Shown here in pieces: positions 1 to 11,271 of a stretch of DNA of 64,000 nt. The notes below the pieces were generated by a model that made no database searches, was not told the DNA's origin, and worked only from the letters and a program-made list of their open reading frames with translations. The DNA is from Drosophila miranda. Its lineage: Eukaryota > Arthropoda > Insecta > Diptera > Drosophilidae. The number at the start of each line of letters is the position of its first letter. Within the stretch, counting starts at the first letter, position 1. Position numbers and translations under genes: made by a program. The DNA lies in assembly GCF_003369915.1 (NCBI RefSeq), contig NC_046673.1, positions 19,645,718 through 19,709,717 of the forward strand, in the 5' to 3' direction.

Positions 1-1081
1 GGCCATTGTTCGATCGCCTTTCTTTTTTTCTATTCAGCGATCAGCGATTGAGGATCGTTAATTTTTGTTTTTTTTTTTTGTCATAAACCGCTTTCTAATC
101 GGTGCGTTGCGTCCTGTTTCGGTTTCAGGCATTGTCTCGGGCGCGCTCTGATCTCATTAGTACGCCCCATTTAGCACCTTTCTGTGGCGGGATCAGAATC
201 GGGATCAGGTGCATTCGGCCGCCTTTGATGTCGGCTCGAAGCGTGAACAAGTGGAGTACGAGCTAGGAGTAACGAGTAGTGTCCTTGTTACGGTATGGCC
301 CATTGTCCTGCCACTGCACGCCCCACAGTTCCCCATCCAGTAATTGTGTCCGAATTCGATTCGATTCCCACGATTACTCTTCATGCTCATGCTTCATGCA
401 CAGCCTTCATGCCGGCCAGGATGTTGACCCAACTGATTCGTTCTGCTAGCGGCTCTATTGTCGGCTCTTGGCCAAATATTTGCATAAGCCTTTGCGGAAA
501 CCGGAAATCGAAATTCCACCGATCGTTATCCGCTTCCCACACCTTTCCTTTTCTCTCAACGGTATTCATCGCTTAGCGGTTTTCACAGCTAAACAAATAC
601 GGGGGAGAGCCTTGCGATCTGATCTTCCGCAGCAACCCACATCAAAATCAATAAAGCAACAGATTTCCGATCGATCCCCTGACTCAAAATTGATTTCTAC
701 GCCCATATTTCTATCCCCATTCCAATCCTCATCACGCCACGATCATCATCGGCATCAGCATCGGCATCAACAGCTCATCAGCATAACAATCAAAAGACTG
801 AAAACCCTTTTGGCACTTCCTCGCCTCGGTCTCTGCTTTGGAATTTGCCTGTTTTTATTATAATTTGTGTTTAGTAGTGTTTCCATTTTTCACACCAGAT
901 CGAACCCACAGGTGCCTGGCATACAACGGAGGGAGGTGCGGAACGGTTCCAGGGTCTGGGTCTAGGCCATTAAAAAGGCCACTTTTCGTAGAAACGCTCT
1001 GCATCGAAATTGATTCGAATGCGTTCGATTTGCTTAATTGAATTTTGTATTTCGTATTCCAGGTGGAGACCCATCGCATGC

Positions 1082-1120
1082 GATGAGGATGATGATGATG
1101 ATGAGGATGAAGACGAGGAG
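1082..1120. repeat. (GAT)n / GA-rich trinucleotide repeat
   Basis: Imperfect GAT/GAG/GAA trinucleotide tract. It yields an Asp/Glu run in one frame and a Ser/Ile run on the other strand, which explains the spurious open frames over it. Confidence 0.85.
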
Positions 1121-1358
1121 CAGTGCCAGCGGGTAGGGATGGACGGCTGCTTCTTTAATAGATTCACACGCACGTTGGATCGTCTGGATCGTTTGGGCCG
1201 TTAGGGGATGCAGAGTGGAGACAAAAATATCCACAGATTAGCGGAAATATTCAGGCGATCGCTGTTTGTATAGAAAATTCCAGCAGGATAGTTCCTTCGG
1301 GGAACCTTAATGGAATGGAGAGACTTTATGGAACATATATGACATTTTCCTCCCAAGA

Positions 1359-1372
1359 ACAGTAGATGGCGC
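1359..1372 (+). promoter_or_regulatory. CTCF-like motif
   Basis: ACAGTAGATGGCGC matches 13 of 14 positions of the general CTCF consensus CCASYAGRKGGCRS, differing only at the first base. It is a candidate architectural site in the achaete-scute intergenic DNA. A single match of this kind can arise by chance. Confidence 0.4.
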
Positions 1373-2639
1373 TTTGGCTATTAGAAATGAACATTTTTCT
1401 TTCGTTTCGCTCGTTTCATCTGTTGCCGCAATTTGCAGTTGCAGTTGCATTTGCAGTTCAGCGGAACTTCGACTCTGGCTTCATTATCGAGTAGCCATAA
1501 TAGATATTTGATTGAGGGGCAACGGCTACCCACTGGCTTCGGTGGAAGCTGTTGCGGGACAGGCGCTGCAACTTGAAAGAGCAGCCCAGCCTGGTGACGG
1601 CTGCGGCTTCTGCTCCTGCCGCGTGTCCGGAGTCGGGTCAGGGTCGGGGTCGGGCTAGGACAAGGATCACGGCCAGGCCCGGTCAATTAGAAACACATCT
1701 TATGGGCGCAACCTCTGAAGAGGCTTACAAACGCCTTACAACTGCCTTACAATTTGCTGCCCGCTGTCCGTCTGTCCGGATGGAGAAAGAATGGAAAGAA
1801 TGGAGAGCCTTATGTAATTTGCGTTGACTGCTTTTCATTATCATTGTCCTGGGCCATTGGACAATGGACTTTTGAAAGCAAGGATCAGCTCAGGGAATTG
1901 CATTCATTCTATGCCCCGCCACCGCCACCGCCACGTGCAACGCGTCCTGGAAAGGATGCGTCTGTTTTGTGCCCATCGGTTTCTCGGACATTCGCCACAC
2001 GCTGCGCGTGCCTCGTTTACCAATTGTCCCCTTGGCCTTTGGCCTTTGGCCATTGCCCGAAAATTATATGCATAAATGTCACAATGTCTGGGACTGTCGT
2101 AGTCGCTCAGTCTACCTCTGCCTCCGTCTCTCTGACAGTCAGCCACAGCTGGAGGCCAGGAACGACTCGGACTTATGCAATGCTTACCATAATGCTCCTG
2201 GCTATAGCCATAGTTTCGGCTATAGGTATGGCTTCAACGGAAGCGCATCAAAGTAGAGGGCCGCTGCCAGAGAAGATTGACCTTGCCTCTTGGCTGGAAC
2301 TGAACTGGCGCTGGAGGAGCTATGGCCTGGTCGTCTGTCACGGGCGCGATCATAACATTTCATTGCCATAATTTCTTATGCAAATATCCTGTGGCAGCAT
2401 GGCGAATTTATTAATTACTCGCCAAATGCCCCCGACAACTGAAACTAAAGATGAAACTGGAGCTGGAGCTGGAGCTAAAGATGAGACAGAAGTTGGAACT
2501 GTAGCCGGAGATGGAACTTGGGCTCTCCATTCCGCTGGCGGTGGTGGGAGCTTCCCCAGCCTGCCTGTCGGCTACCGGTTGAGACGGGGCGCCCTGGCAG
2601 GGATATCCTAGCAGAGAGTGTTATGATTTTTATTGGGTT

Positions 2640-2840
2640 TTTGTACTCCTTAAAGTACCTACTGTAATATATTTACATTGTACCTGTATTACTAGCCAAG
2701 CGATCAGCGCAAGGATCTCTCTGCCATAGGAGCGATATATCGATGAAGTCTTATTGCCAACTGAACTCTCCTGTGGGTTTTCCATAGGTCATCACTCAGC
2801 AAGGGTATCAAGAGCGTCGGCCTCCGACAGTTAGCACTTC
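2640..2840. mobile_element. Degraded DINE-1/Helitron-like fragment
   Basis: The block opens with a weak form of the common fly repeat start (TTTTTATACYCTTTRAGAGGGTA) and closes with CAAGGGTATCAAGAGC followed by TCGGCCTCCGA and GTTAGC. That resembles the terminal hairpin (CTTCGG...CCGAAG, then TTAGC) of these non-autonomous elements. No coding capacity. The assignment rests on remembered family ends, so confidence is modest. Confidence 0.35.
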
Positions 2841-3033
2841 CCAGACGTTTCTATATTGGATTTTGGTATCTCCCGAAAATCTGTTCCGAAAAATACGTTG
2901 GAGTTCCACCATGTGTGTGTGAGTGTATAATTAAAATGTTCAAAAAAGCGACAGTATTCATTTTTTCATCATAAATTTCAAAAAGATTGCCATTTTGGCG
3001 CGGGACTCGCGCGTCTCCCATTTGAAGTGCACC

Positions 3034-3075
3034 GCAAGGCGCAAGTCGCAAGGCGCAAGTCGCAAGGCGCAAGTC
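3034..3075. repeat. 14-bp tandem repeat, three exact copies
   Basis: GCAAGGCGCAAGTC occurs three times in a row, followed by a mutated half copy (ACAAGGCG). Each unit itself looks like a doubled GCAAG(G/T)C heptamer, suggesting stepwise expansion. Confidence 0.9.
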
Positions 3076-3698
3076 ACAAGGCGAATGACAACGATGCCCG
3101 TGCCCGTGCCCCAAAAGCTGTGGAATGAACGGTATACCAGGGATAGGAGGGTACCGAGATATGGGGAAAGAGTGTGGGGTATACTCGTATGTGGCATGGG
3201 GTTGGAGAGGACTCGGAGACTCGGAGACTGAACCACATTTAATTGGGATCTGGCTGCAACCCGTTTTTGCTGTTTTGCAGTTTATTTTTTCGAGTAATTT
3301 TCAAATCAAACCAAGGTCTCAGCTCGTCCGCTCGTCCGACTGTCCGCTCGTCCGGGTGTCCGCCAGTGCCAGTTGCCAGTTGCCACTCTTATCGGCGGCC
3401 TTCCTTCCCAAAAACTCTGGGGCCCCCAACTCTCGAGGGCCGCTTTTTGGCATGCGCGTGCGCAGCGGCAATTTGATGAAATGCATATGAAATCAAAAGT
3501 GAATTTTGAGATGAACTCCGCTGTCCGCTAGTTGGGAAGGGGGAGAAACACAACACTCTACTGTCCGCTGTAGTGAAGGGTCAAAAACACTCCCCTGCCC
3601 GCTGCTGGGAAGAGAGAGAGAGTGAGAGGGAGAGTGCGCAGGGCGACTAATTAGCTCAGTCACGCAGTGAATGGAGAATCCCAGATATTCATATATCG

Positions 3699-3718
3699 TA
3701 TATATATATATATATATA
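3699..3718. repeat. (TA)10 microsatellite
   Basis: Ten uninterrupted TA dinucleotides, flanked by further imperfect ATAT sequence. Confidence 0.95.
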
Positions 3719-6700
3719 CATATTTTATATTTTATATCCCTCTGAATAATGCCACGCGTCGTCTAGGCACAGCCCCTCCTGGAATGTGCCGCTAGCGGTT
3801 GGTTCTTCTCTTCTCCAATTAAATGTCGTAAATTTCATTATAAAAGCTGCAATATGACGAGCCCGTTGCTCTGATGCGGTCCACAGCTCTGGGAAGATAA
3901 TTTAAATTACCTTGAGACTCCACAGAAGCAGAGGCAGAGGCGGTTGAAGTTGGAGTCAGGGGCAGAAACAGAGACAGCCGCTAGAACCGCTTTGGCAACT
4001 CCCCACAAAGCGCATGGTAAAAATATTATAAATGACATACATTTACGGCTATTCCATGTCTATAAATCACTTATTCCGCTCTCGAGAAGTTTTCGAATTT
4101 TTATTTTCGAATCATTTTTGCACCACCTTTTAATATGAAATACACTCCACAAAAAGATTTCATAATAAAATGTGAATATGAACGATTGATTTTGACTTAG
4201 ACTATCTGCATCATTGGTTTATTAATTCTTGAAAAATACTTGCGGTTCGGGTGTCAGTGGTTCCATTAATAGATGGCACATTCTGGCTGGATGACCACTG
4301 ATTCCGTTTTAAAAAATAAAATTGGCCATAATTTGATAAAACAAAATTTAAAAAAAAAGTATGTCTCGGTTCTTGAGCTACTGATTCCAAATACCTCTAC
4401 ATAAATATTGGGAAAAAGTCTTTATAAAGGAGATATTACACAGATTACGCCTCAAGTCTTTCTATTTGATATACAAAATTAATTTTTCGTTTTTCACGAA
4501 AATCTTCTAGTTGCTTTCGAGTCGACCAATCGGCCAAATTTCAACCATCTTGAACCCATTTTTCTTATAGGAGTATGTCCATCTTGAGAAGATCAGGCGA
4601 AAGTTTCCCTCCGCCCGATGTTCTGTGGGTTTTTGCTTCATTTGTTTGTTTGGTTCATGGCAATTAAAGAAACGTGCGCCATCCTCATCCTTACCAAGGC
4701 CCAGCGCTGCTCATAGCGGGGAACGGAACACCTCATCGAGTCTATAATTAAGGAAGAAGAACGCTTTTGATGAATGCCGGACGCCGCTCTTAAGGTAATT
4801 AATTTAAATAATTCGCCAAAGTGAAAGCCCCGCGGTAAAATTGAGACATTTTGTCGGGTAATTAAGCCATTGACCAAAGCTCCATTCCATCTTAAAGAGA
4901 GAAATTAACTCTCCCTTTCTCTCGTTTTGGGTAAAACCTTCATTGGAATTTGTTACATATACTCGTACTACGCAGGGTTCCTCTCGTTTCTTTCATAATT
5001 TCTAATGACCCTCAATTGGTGATCGGTGATCGGTAATCGTAATCCCCTCTAGGGCCACTCTTTGGGCTACATTTTTGAATTACTTTTGAGTATCGGAACG
5101 ACAGTATCATTATCATTTCAGCTGCATTGTCAATACTCGTATATAATCAGCTTAACTAATAAAAATGTACAATTCAATTTAGATCCTTAAACGCACACAG
5201 GATGAGGGATACAGCGATACAGCGATACAGGATACAGCTTACGCAACACGCAATTGTCCCTCTTGGCCCTTGTCTAGTCCTTTGATGGAATTCGGGTTTG
5301 GTGGGCGTTTTAATTGCTCGGGGCTAGGGGCTGGTGATCGGTGATCGGTGGGAATCGGTACAAGAAACCAGAAACTGTAACAATGCCCCGAGAACGAGAG
5401 TAGAATAGAACGATTTACGATTGTTTCTGCGACAAGTGCACCTTTGTTGAGGATCTATGTATCTGCGAGTGCACTTGTATTTCGCAAGAAGTTACATAAC
5501 ATCGTTTTGTGGACAATAGTGCACGCGATCGGAATTAGCTCGTTGAAGAGTCTCTCTCTCTCTCGAAGAGAGACATCTCCACAATGTACGTATTGTCGGC
5601 ACTTGTACTGTCATCTCGCTGAGAGCACGCCCCTCATTTAAAGACCATAGATCCATGGGATAGACACTGGGATATCGGTGCGAATATCTCTAATTGCAAT
5701 GCGGTTGACATGCGATCGGGTCTGTCTGCACTACCGCACCGCAGCCCCCACTCTTTTGCTCTCTTTCTCTCGCTGTGTCGCTGGGCGAAATCCTGGAAAG
5801 ATGTCAGGGACGAACATAAATTACATTATTCTTTGTCAACATTTGTGAGTCAAAAACGCGTTCATGTTAAACAAATAACTCACTTGCTGCCCGTTCGCAG
5901 CTCTCCTCTCCTCTCTTCCATTGGAGAGATCGGGAGAGCACCTCCTCTTGAGGAGCCCTCTCCTTGATGTTATTTACGAGACATCAGTCAGCATCAGACG
6001 GTGTCTGGGGCCATGGGGCCATGGGGCCGCGAGAGGTTGGTTGTGGCGTGTTGTAATAAGAGCATCCTTAATAAATCATAAATTTATTCGGCCAGAGGCC
6101 GAACGCCGATCCGGCGATCGCCAGTCTGCCGCTCCGTTCCGTTCCGTTCGCTCGATGCAGTTGCATGTAAAGAGACCTCAACAAAATTCACAAAAAATAT
6201 ATACATACGTGTACTCGTATATATATAAATGAGAGCCGAAGACCCCGAGGGGCAGCAGATTCTGTTTGGATCGGCATCGGCATCGGCCCCAGGGCCAGGC
6301 CTGGGCCCGGGCTGGTCGCGATCGATCGAATCGGATCGCTACATATTTCTGCATATATTGCTGCTCCCCCTGAACTCCTTGGCCGTGGAGTTGGGCTCCC
6401 TTTGGGCCATGTCAAACGTATTATTAACTTCACACAAAAAGCGTTCGATTTTGCACCGTTTGCTGTCGCCGGACACTGTCGTATGTCGTCCAATGGGACC
6501 GCCACCAGAGAGGATCGGATCGGATCGGTTCGGCTCGGATTCGATCGCAACGGAATGAAACTGAGTGGCCCCCATCTGCAGATCAGTCTCTGTCTGAGTC
6601 TCAGTCTCAGTTTCAGTCAGTTAATATGCAATGCAAAAACAGGAAAAAGCCGGAAATAATAATTCGATAAATGCGCCATGAAGAGGGGCAGGCCTCATGA

Positions 6701-8525
6701 CCAAGAACCGTTCGAATAAGCGTTCTTCTGTGGCGAATCCATGGCGAATACTACGAGTATCGTGGCAGCGATTGACGGAAGTGCGTATCCCAATTCATTT
6801 ATCTATTAATGAGCTTCACATGGTACGTACACTAGCTCCATCGTACAGGCAGCAGGCAGGAAATGCGCGTGGGAGTTGCCCTTTGGAGCGGATGTGGTTC
6901 GTCGGCCAGGGGATCTCGCCTAGATCAAGCGGGACTTCGACTTGGACCTGGACCTCCACCACGACTGCGACTTCGACTACGACCAGAACATGTTCAATGT
7001 CCTCGTTGTCGTTTCGGTTGGCATCCGCTATCTCTGCCAATGCCATCGCAGGGCATTGCATTTCATTGGCCGCAACAGCAGCTTCCGTTGCTTCCCAGCA
7101 GAGTCCCACTGTCTGCCACTGACACTGCCACTGCCACCGACACTGTCTCTGTCTCTGTCGCTGGGGTCCTTTGTCGGGGGCGATCTTAACAATTTCCGAC
7201 TGGTGTCCACTGATCGTTGTGTGCCCATGTCTTTCCCATCTTTACACTGGTAGAACAAGCCAGCTAAAAAATAGCTCTTGAAATGTATGTAACTTAAATC
7301 TAAACCTTCTAGCGAAATTAAAAGTCTGAGAGAATCGGAATTGTTAAGGTACAAATTGGATCGCCCAATGATATTTTCTCCCAGTGTACATCTCTCTGGT
7401 TTTGGTTCATGTTTTGCATACATTGCTCGAATAACTCAAAATTAGTTCAGCCGCAACAGAAGCAGCAGGATAGCAGGATAGCAGAGCGCGGCTCGGACCA
7501 TGGGAGACAATTCGCGGATCAATCGATCGATCGATCGCCTGGAATTGTCGGCATCCCGCCTCTGATTAACTCTGCGCGACCATGACCATATGCAAAAATG
7601 CGCCAGGTAAATTACTTTACTTTACTTTACTGAGCTTTACGTTGCTTTGCTTTGCTTTGGTCTCAGGTATATGTATGTAAGTGTATCTGAAACCTGACAA
7701 ATTGTTAGGATAATTTACGACCGATCTCTAGGGAATTTAACGGTACAGGCTTTTGTTGGGTTGGTCATTGGATCAGATATCTTGGGCTGGACTAAATAAT
7801 TAAATTGAGTCTCAAAAAATTCTTTTACTGTTTGGGGTAAATCTTTGAGAATCAGCGGTCAGCCAGTTTCAATGTAATTCCAGTGGAATCTTTGCCAAAA
7901 AATAAAACCAACAAACCAAACGAGCTGGAACGATGTGTGCCGTGGCAAGAAGGAGGGGGAGGAGATAGGACACAGGAGTCTGGACACAACATTTTTGTTG
8001 CTCTAGCTCGTATAGTCTCTATGAAATAGGCTTCAGACAAGACGGAAAGACGGGCAAAAATTCTTATTTTTTCAGAACTTCCTAGTCTAAAATATGAACT
8101 CCACCAACACTTCTCACTTGACAAAATTTTTTGTTCTCTTCAATCTGAAAAGGAGTGAAAACTTCTTCCGTCTGAAATCTTTCACAGTTTTTTTAACTCT
8201 GAGGTATCCATTCTGAAAAAACTTCTGTAAATAATCGAATTCTACAAATTTGGATAAGTGTAGAATATTTCAAAAAAATTTGATGCCCTTTGTAACTTTT
8301 GTTCATCGTCAAAAATATCAATCCTTCAGAACGTCGGATCCATAATATGACTGATTATTTTCCGATCCAAATCCCCCATTGAGAAGTCTTGAAATGAGTT
8401 AGTTTTTAAATATTATCAGTTTAATGTCCTCCATGTTTGTTTGTTTGTAAAAAAAAGAGATTCTTAATAGTAAATTGTCTTCCATTATGAGCTAGATCTT
8501 AGGGTTGGAACAGTCTTATAAACTA

Positions 8526-8531
8526 TTTAAT
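8526..8531 (-). terminator. Possible poly(A) signal of achaete
   Basis: On the minus strand this reads ATTAAA, the commonest variant hexamer, about 195 nt after the achaete stop codon. It lies only two bases beyond the inner inverted-repeat arm at 8534-8546. No canonical AATAAA was found between it and the stop. Confidence 0.4.
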
Positions 8532-8533
8532 AA

Positions 8534-8603
8534 CCAGGCACATTCAGGGCTCTTAAGAACTAATTTGTACAGGCAAAAAAAAGGATGCTTTGAATGTGCC
8601 TGG
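8534..8603 (-). repeat. 13-bp perfect inverted repeat in the probable achaete 3'UTR
   Basis: The arms 8534-8546 (CCAGGCACATTCA) and 8591-8603 (TGAATGTGCCTGG) are exact reverse complements separated by 44 nt. In the achaete transcript this would form a 13-bp stem starting about 120 nt after the stop and ending two bases before ATTAAA. It could be an RNA structure or the ends of a small foldback element; the sequence alone does not decide. Confidence 0.8.
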
Positions 8604-8726
8604 AAAAATACAATACTTTGCTGGTGCGAGAGGTATATAATACTTGGCGGGCCAATCAATGGTTCGTTGTGTGGTTGCGACTAGCGGTGGATCGTACGTG
8701 GCAGAGGTGTACTCGCACGGATCCGC

Positions 8727-9404
8727 TTAAAGATCATCCTGCCAGAGCGAGATGTAGTCGAGGATGTCCTCGTCCTCGGTCCCAGAGCTGCAGGAATTGT
8801 TGCGGTAGTCCTCGTAGCTAGACTCCAACTTCGTTGTGACTGCCGTTGGCTGCACCAAATTGGCTGTTGCTGTTGCTGTCGCCGATGCTGCATTGTAATA
8901 GGAGGAACTGCTGTTGCTACTGTTGCAGGAGCTGACGCTGCCGGTGGGAGAGCTGAGCTGAAGTTGCTGTTGGAGAGCGTACAAGTGCTGCTGTTGCTGT
9001 TGCTGTTGCTGCTGTAACTGCAAGTTCTGTTGCTGGAAGAGCATATGTTGCTGCTGCACATGGTGATGATGATGCTGCTGTTGATCAGTACGCTTGTGAT
9101 CGTTCTCATCGATGACCTTTTGCAGCCGACGTATGTACTCGACGGCCATGCGCAGAGTGCTGACCTTGCTCAGCTTCTTGTTGGCCCCCGGACCAATGCC
9201 GCGCCGACCGTTGCTCAGATCGGCGATCACAGCCACGGGAATGTGCTGCCGGAGCTGGCTGAAGCCGTTGTTGACCTGCTTGACCCGGTTGCGCTCCCGG
9301 GCATTGCGACGCACCACCGAGGCGCCGCCGATCTCCTGCTCGAAATGATCGTACTGATCATAGCCGAACATGTCTTGGCTTGAGTTGTCGCTGTCCAGTG
9401 CCAT
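8727..9404 (-). CDS. ac: Achaete, proneural bHLH transcription factor
   Basis: Single-exon gene of 225 residues, somewhat longer than the D. melanogaster protein (about 201). Achaete dimerises with Daughterless through its bHLH and binds E-boxes in the nucleus to make cells competent to become sensory organ precursors. The basic region starts near residue 32 ([17 protein letters not shown]), followed by helix 1, the long loop with [17 protein letters not shown] and helix 2 ending near residue 97. A glutamine-rich tract with His and Leu follows at about 108-147 and is encoded by CAG/CAA repeats; this accounts for much of the length difference. The acidic C-terminus ([16 protein letters not shown]...LWQDDL) is the conserved activation tail of the achaete-scute family. 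The start is supported by the typical MAL N-terminus and the TATA box about 120 bp upstream. No intron, as in the family. Confidence 0.98.
   Translation of the reverse strand: MALDSDNSSQDMFGYDQYDHFEQEIGGASVVRRNARERNRVKQVNNGFSQLRQHIPVAVIADLSNGRRGIGPGANKKLSKVSTLRMAVEYIRRLQKVIDENDHKRTDQQQHHHHHVQQQHMLFQQQNLQLQQQQQQQQQHLYALQQQLQLSSPTGSVSSCNSSNSSSSYYNAASATATATANLVQPTAVTTKLESSYEDYRNNSCSSGTEDEDILDYISLWQDDL
8981..9075 (-). repeat. CAG/CAA polyglutamine-coding repeat inside achaete
   Basis: Imperfect CAG/CAA array (GCTGTTGCTG on the plus strand) coding the Gln/His-rich tract between the bHLH and the acidic tail. It is a likely site of length variation between alleles and species. Confidence 0.85.
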
Positions 9405-9493
9405 GGCAGATAGATGGGATGGATGGATGGATGAATAGAAGGATGGTTTGTAGACTGGTGACTGGGTCTTCCCTGCGAGCGCTGGCTCTGTTC

Positions 9494-9528
9494 TGATGCC
9501 CTTCCCCGGTCCGCTCGGGCTATTTATA
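9494..9528 (-). promoter_or_regulatory. achaete core promoter (TATA box and initiator)
   Basis: On the minus strand 9528-9521 reads TATAAATA in a GC-rich setting. An initiator-like ATCAGA follows, with its A at 9494, giving a TATA-to-start distance of about 34 and a 5'UTR of about 90 nt. The TATA box is a near-perfect consensus. The exact start site is inferred. Confidence 0.75.
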
Positions 9529-9559
9529 GGGGCTCGGGCCCCGGTCTGGCCAAAGATCT

Positions 9560-9565
9560 CACCTG
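9560..9565 (-). promoter_or_regulatory. Proneural E-box 1 of achaete promoter
   Basis: CAGGTG on the minus strand, within GCAGGTG, which fits the proneural consensus GCAGSTG. It lies about 70 bp upstream of the inferred start. The D. melanogaster achaete promoter is known to have E-boxes used for auto- and cross-activation by Achaete/Scute-Daughterless. Confidence 0.6.
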
Positions 9566-9585
9566 CAGAGTCGAGAGTCGGCTAC

Positions 9586-9595
9586 CTGCGCGTGC
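9586..9595 (-). promoter_or_regulatory. Possible Hairy repressor site in achaete promoter
   Basis: The minus strand contains CGCACGCGCA, matching 8 of 10 positions of the Hairy site GGCACGCGMC. Hairy directly represses achaete through such a site in D. melanogaster. The match lies in a CG/CA-alternating stretch, which weakens it. Confidence 0.35.
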
Positions 9596-9744
9596 GCGCG
9601 CACACACAGGAAGCAAAGGTGCAAAAAGGTGCAGCATCAATGTGGCTCACTCAAGGATCGCTCAATCCGAGCCACTCCGCTCCACTCAATCTCCCAGCGA
9701 GACTCTCTTGCGAGAGTAAAGTAAATGTCTCTCTGGGATCTCTG

Positions 9745-9750
9745 CAGCTG
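9745..9750. promoter_or_regulatory. Proneural E-box 2 of achaete promoter
   Basis: CAGCTG within the palindrome GCAGCTGC, so it fits GCAGSTG on both strands. About 250 bp upstream of the inferred achaete start. Confidence 0.55.
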
Positions 9751-9841
9751 CCTCTTCTGTGAGTGCTTCTTGAGTGCTTTGATGGATTTGAGTGTTCCCA
9801 GACTGAGAACAGTTTGCCTCGGAGTCTTGGGCTCTTTTTTA

Positions 9842-9847
9842 CAGCTG
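9842..9847 (-). promoter_or_regulatory. Proneural E-box 3 of achaete promoter
   Basis: CAGCTG, reading GCAGCTGT on the minus strand, about 350 bp upstream of the inferred start. Together with the other two it gives a three-E-box promoter-proximal cluster. Confidence 0.55.
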
Positions 9848-11257
9848 CCTGTCTGCTGCCTGCAGCCTCAAACTGGGGCTCGGATCGGGCCTGGCTCTGG
9901 GACTGTCGCGTGCCGGCTGCCAACCGGTTTCATGTACGTTTTCGCCAGTCCCCAAGCGCCCCCGTGCCCAGTTTCCAGTCCGATCCCCTTTGATCCTACA
10001 GTCTCTGAGTCGTGTGCAGCCGCCTAATGAAAGTGGAGACCAGTCCAACTTTTATGGCCGTAATAGTTGAGCCACAATAAATCAGGGGTGGAAGAGGAAC
10101 AGGGAGTGGAGGTGGAGGTGGAGGTGGCGTTGTAGAAGGTCCACAGCTCAAGGTCTCTCCCCTCATCCCGATCCTGATCCCGATCAGCCGGAGGCAATAT
10201 TCTATTAACACTCTCCTAATGCCCCGCGGTCCTTTGTGCCGAGCGTATAGCCCAGCCCAGCGTACAACCCGTCGAGCCAAGGACGATAACGAGGACATGG
10301 ACAGAAGATCTCGACTCGAACTCGAAAGCATTTTGAAAGCATTTAAAACTGGGGAGAGGACAAATTTTTGCATTGTTGCCAGAATCGGAATGCTGCTGCT
10401 AGCCTCTCTGCTGGATGATGCTTCCATTGTGCCGCCAGGACATTCCCATTTGCTATTTTCCATTTCCCATTTCCCATTCTGGTTGCACGCTAGGCAACCG
10501 TGCCGAAAGTGACGATTGACATTGGACAGACCTATGCTGGGCATCGTTTAACACTTCGTTGCTGTAGCGGCGGGAGATTGCATGGCATTGCATTGCCCGT
10601 TGGCCAGGAGCAGGAGTCAGGTGAGAGGTCATCCCCTCCAGATGGCCAAAGCGAGTCCTCGCCAACGCCAGAGTCCAGCGAATCGATCATATCCGGTGCG
10701 GTCTCTGTTGATGCAATAGAAATTCGCTGTGGGTCAGTCAGTGCAGGGAGAATGCACATTCAAATCCACTTCCAATCTCTGCAGAAGTTGTAAATTATTG
10801 AACATTTTTAGCGCTACCAGACGGGATTCGGCACGCTTAAATCGAGAAGTAATCCCCACACAATATTCACGAGGCTGGAATGCGCTAAAAAAAAATATAA
10901 ATACTCTTGAATATCGATAGAATTCATAAAATCGATGGAAAATGTATGATAAGTATGATGATTTTGTGATAAAATTGATCGTATGTACCATATAGTATGT
11001 ATACACATTTTGATTCATGGTTGTAGCAAGTGTTTAACAACAGAACATCGAGAGATCTCAGTAAAAGTTCTGCTCCAAGATTCCTAAGCCGATGATCATA
11101 GGGCTCTAGATAGTAGATTGCTGATCATATTTAAAGCGAGCTATGTTTTACATATTCCGAAATTCTTGCCAGAGATTTGTCTTCCCCACGAGTTTCCCTC
11201 TATAGCGGAGCTACCCGAGTTCAGCTACAGCTCTGCTCCGCAGATCCGATCGACGCG

Positions 11258-11271
11258 GCAGCAGGAGGCGC
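11258..11271 (+). promoter_or_regulatory. CTCF-like motif
   Basis: GCAGCAGGAGGCGC matches 12 of 14 positions of CCASYAGRKGGCRS. It is a candidate only; such matches occur by chance in CAG-rich DNA. Confidence 0.25.

Larger units (their letters stand above)
1..2630. other. Non-coding DNA, achaete-scute intergenic region (left part)
   Basis: No convincing gene is seen; open frames here are short, overlap one another on several strands and have no recognisable domains. By gene order (yellow then achaete on the minus strand), scute should lie beyond the left edge, so this is expected to be cis-regulatory DNA. In D. melanogaster the DNA between achaete and scute holds proneural-cluster enhancers, but I could not assign any one of them here. 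A (GAT)n tract and a CTCF-like motif are listed separately. Confidence 0.6.
2846..8520. other. Non-coding DNA upstream of achaete 3' end
   Basis: No supported gene. The stretch holds a three-copy 14-bp repeat, a (TA)10 tract, CT/GA-rich and GATCG-rich stretches, and an AT-rich block at about 7.7-8.5 kb. Open frames are short and lack domains, signal peptides or splice context. It probably contains achaete-scute regulatory DNA. Confidence 0.55.

Noticed and set aside
9030..9383. Long plus-strand open frame opposite achaete
   Set aside because: It is antisense to the bHLH and glutamine tract of achaete; the Leu/Val bias comes from the CAG repeat and GC-rich codons.
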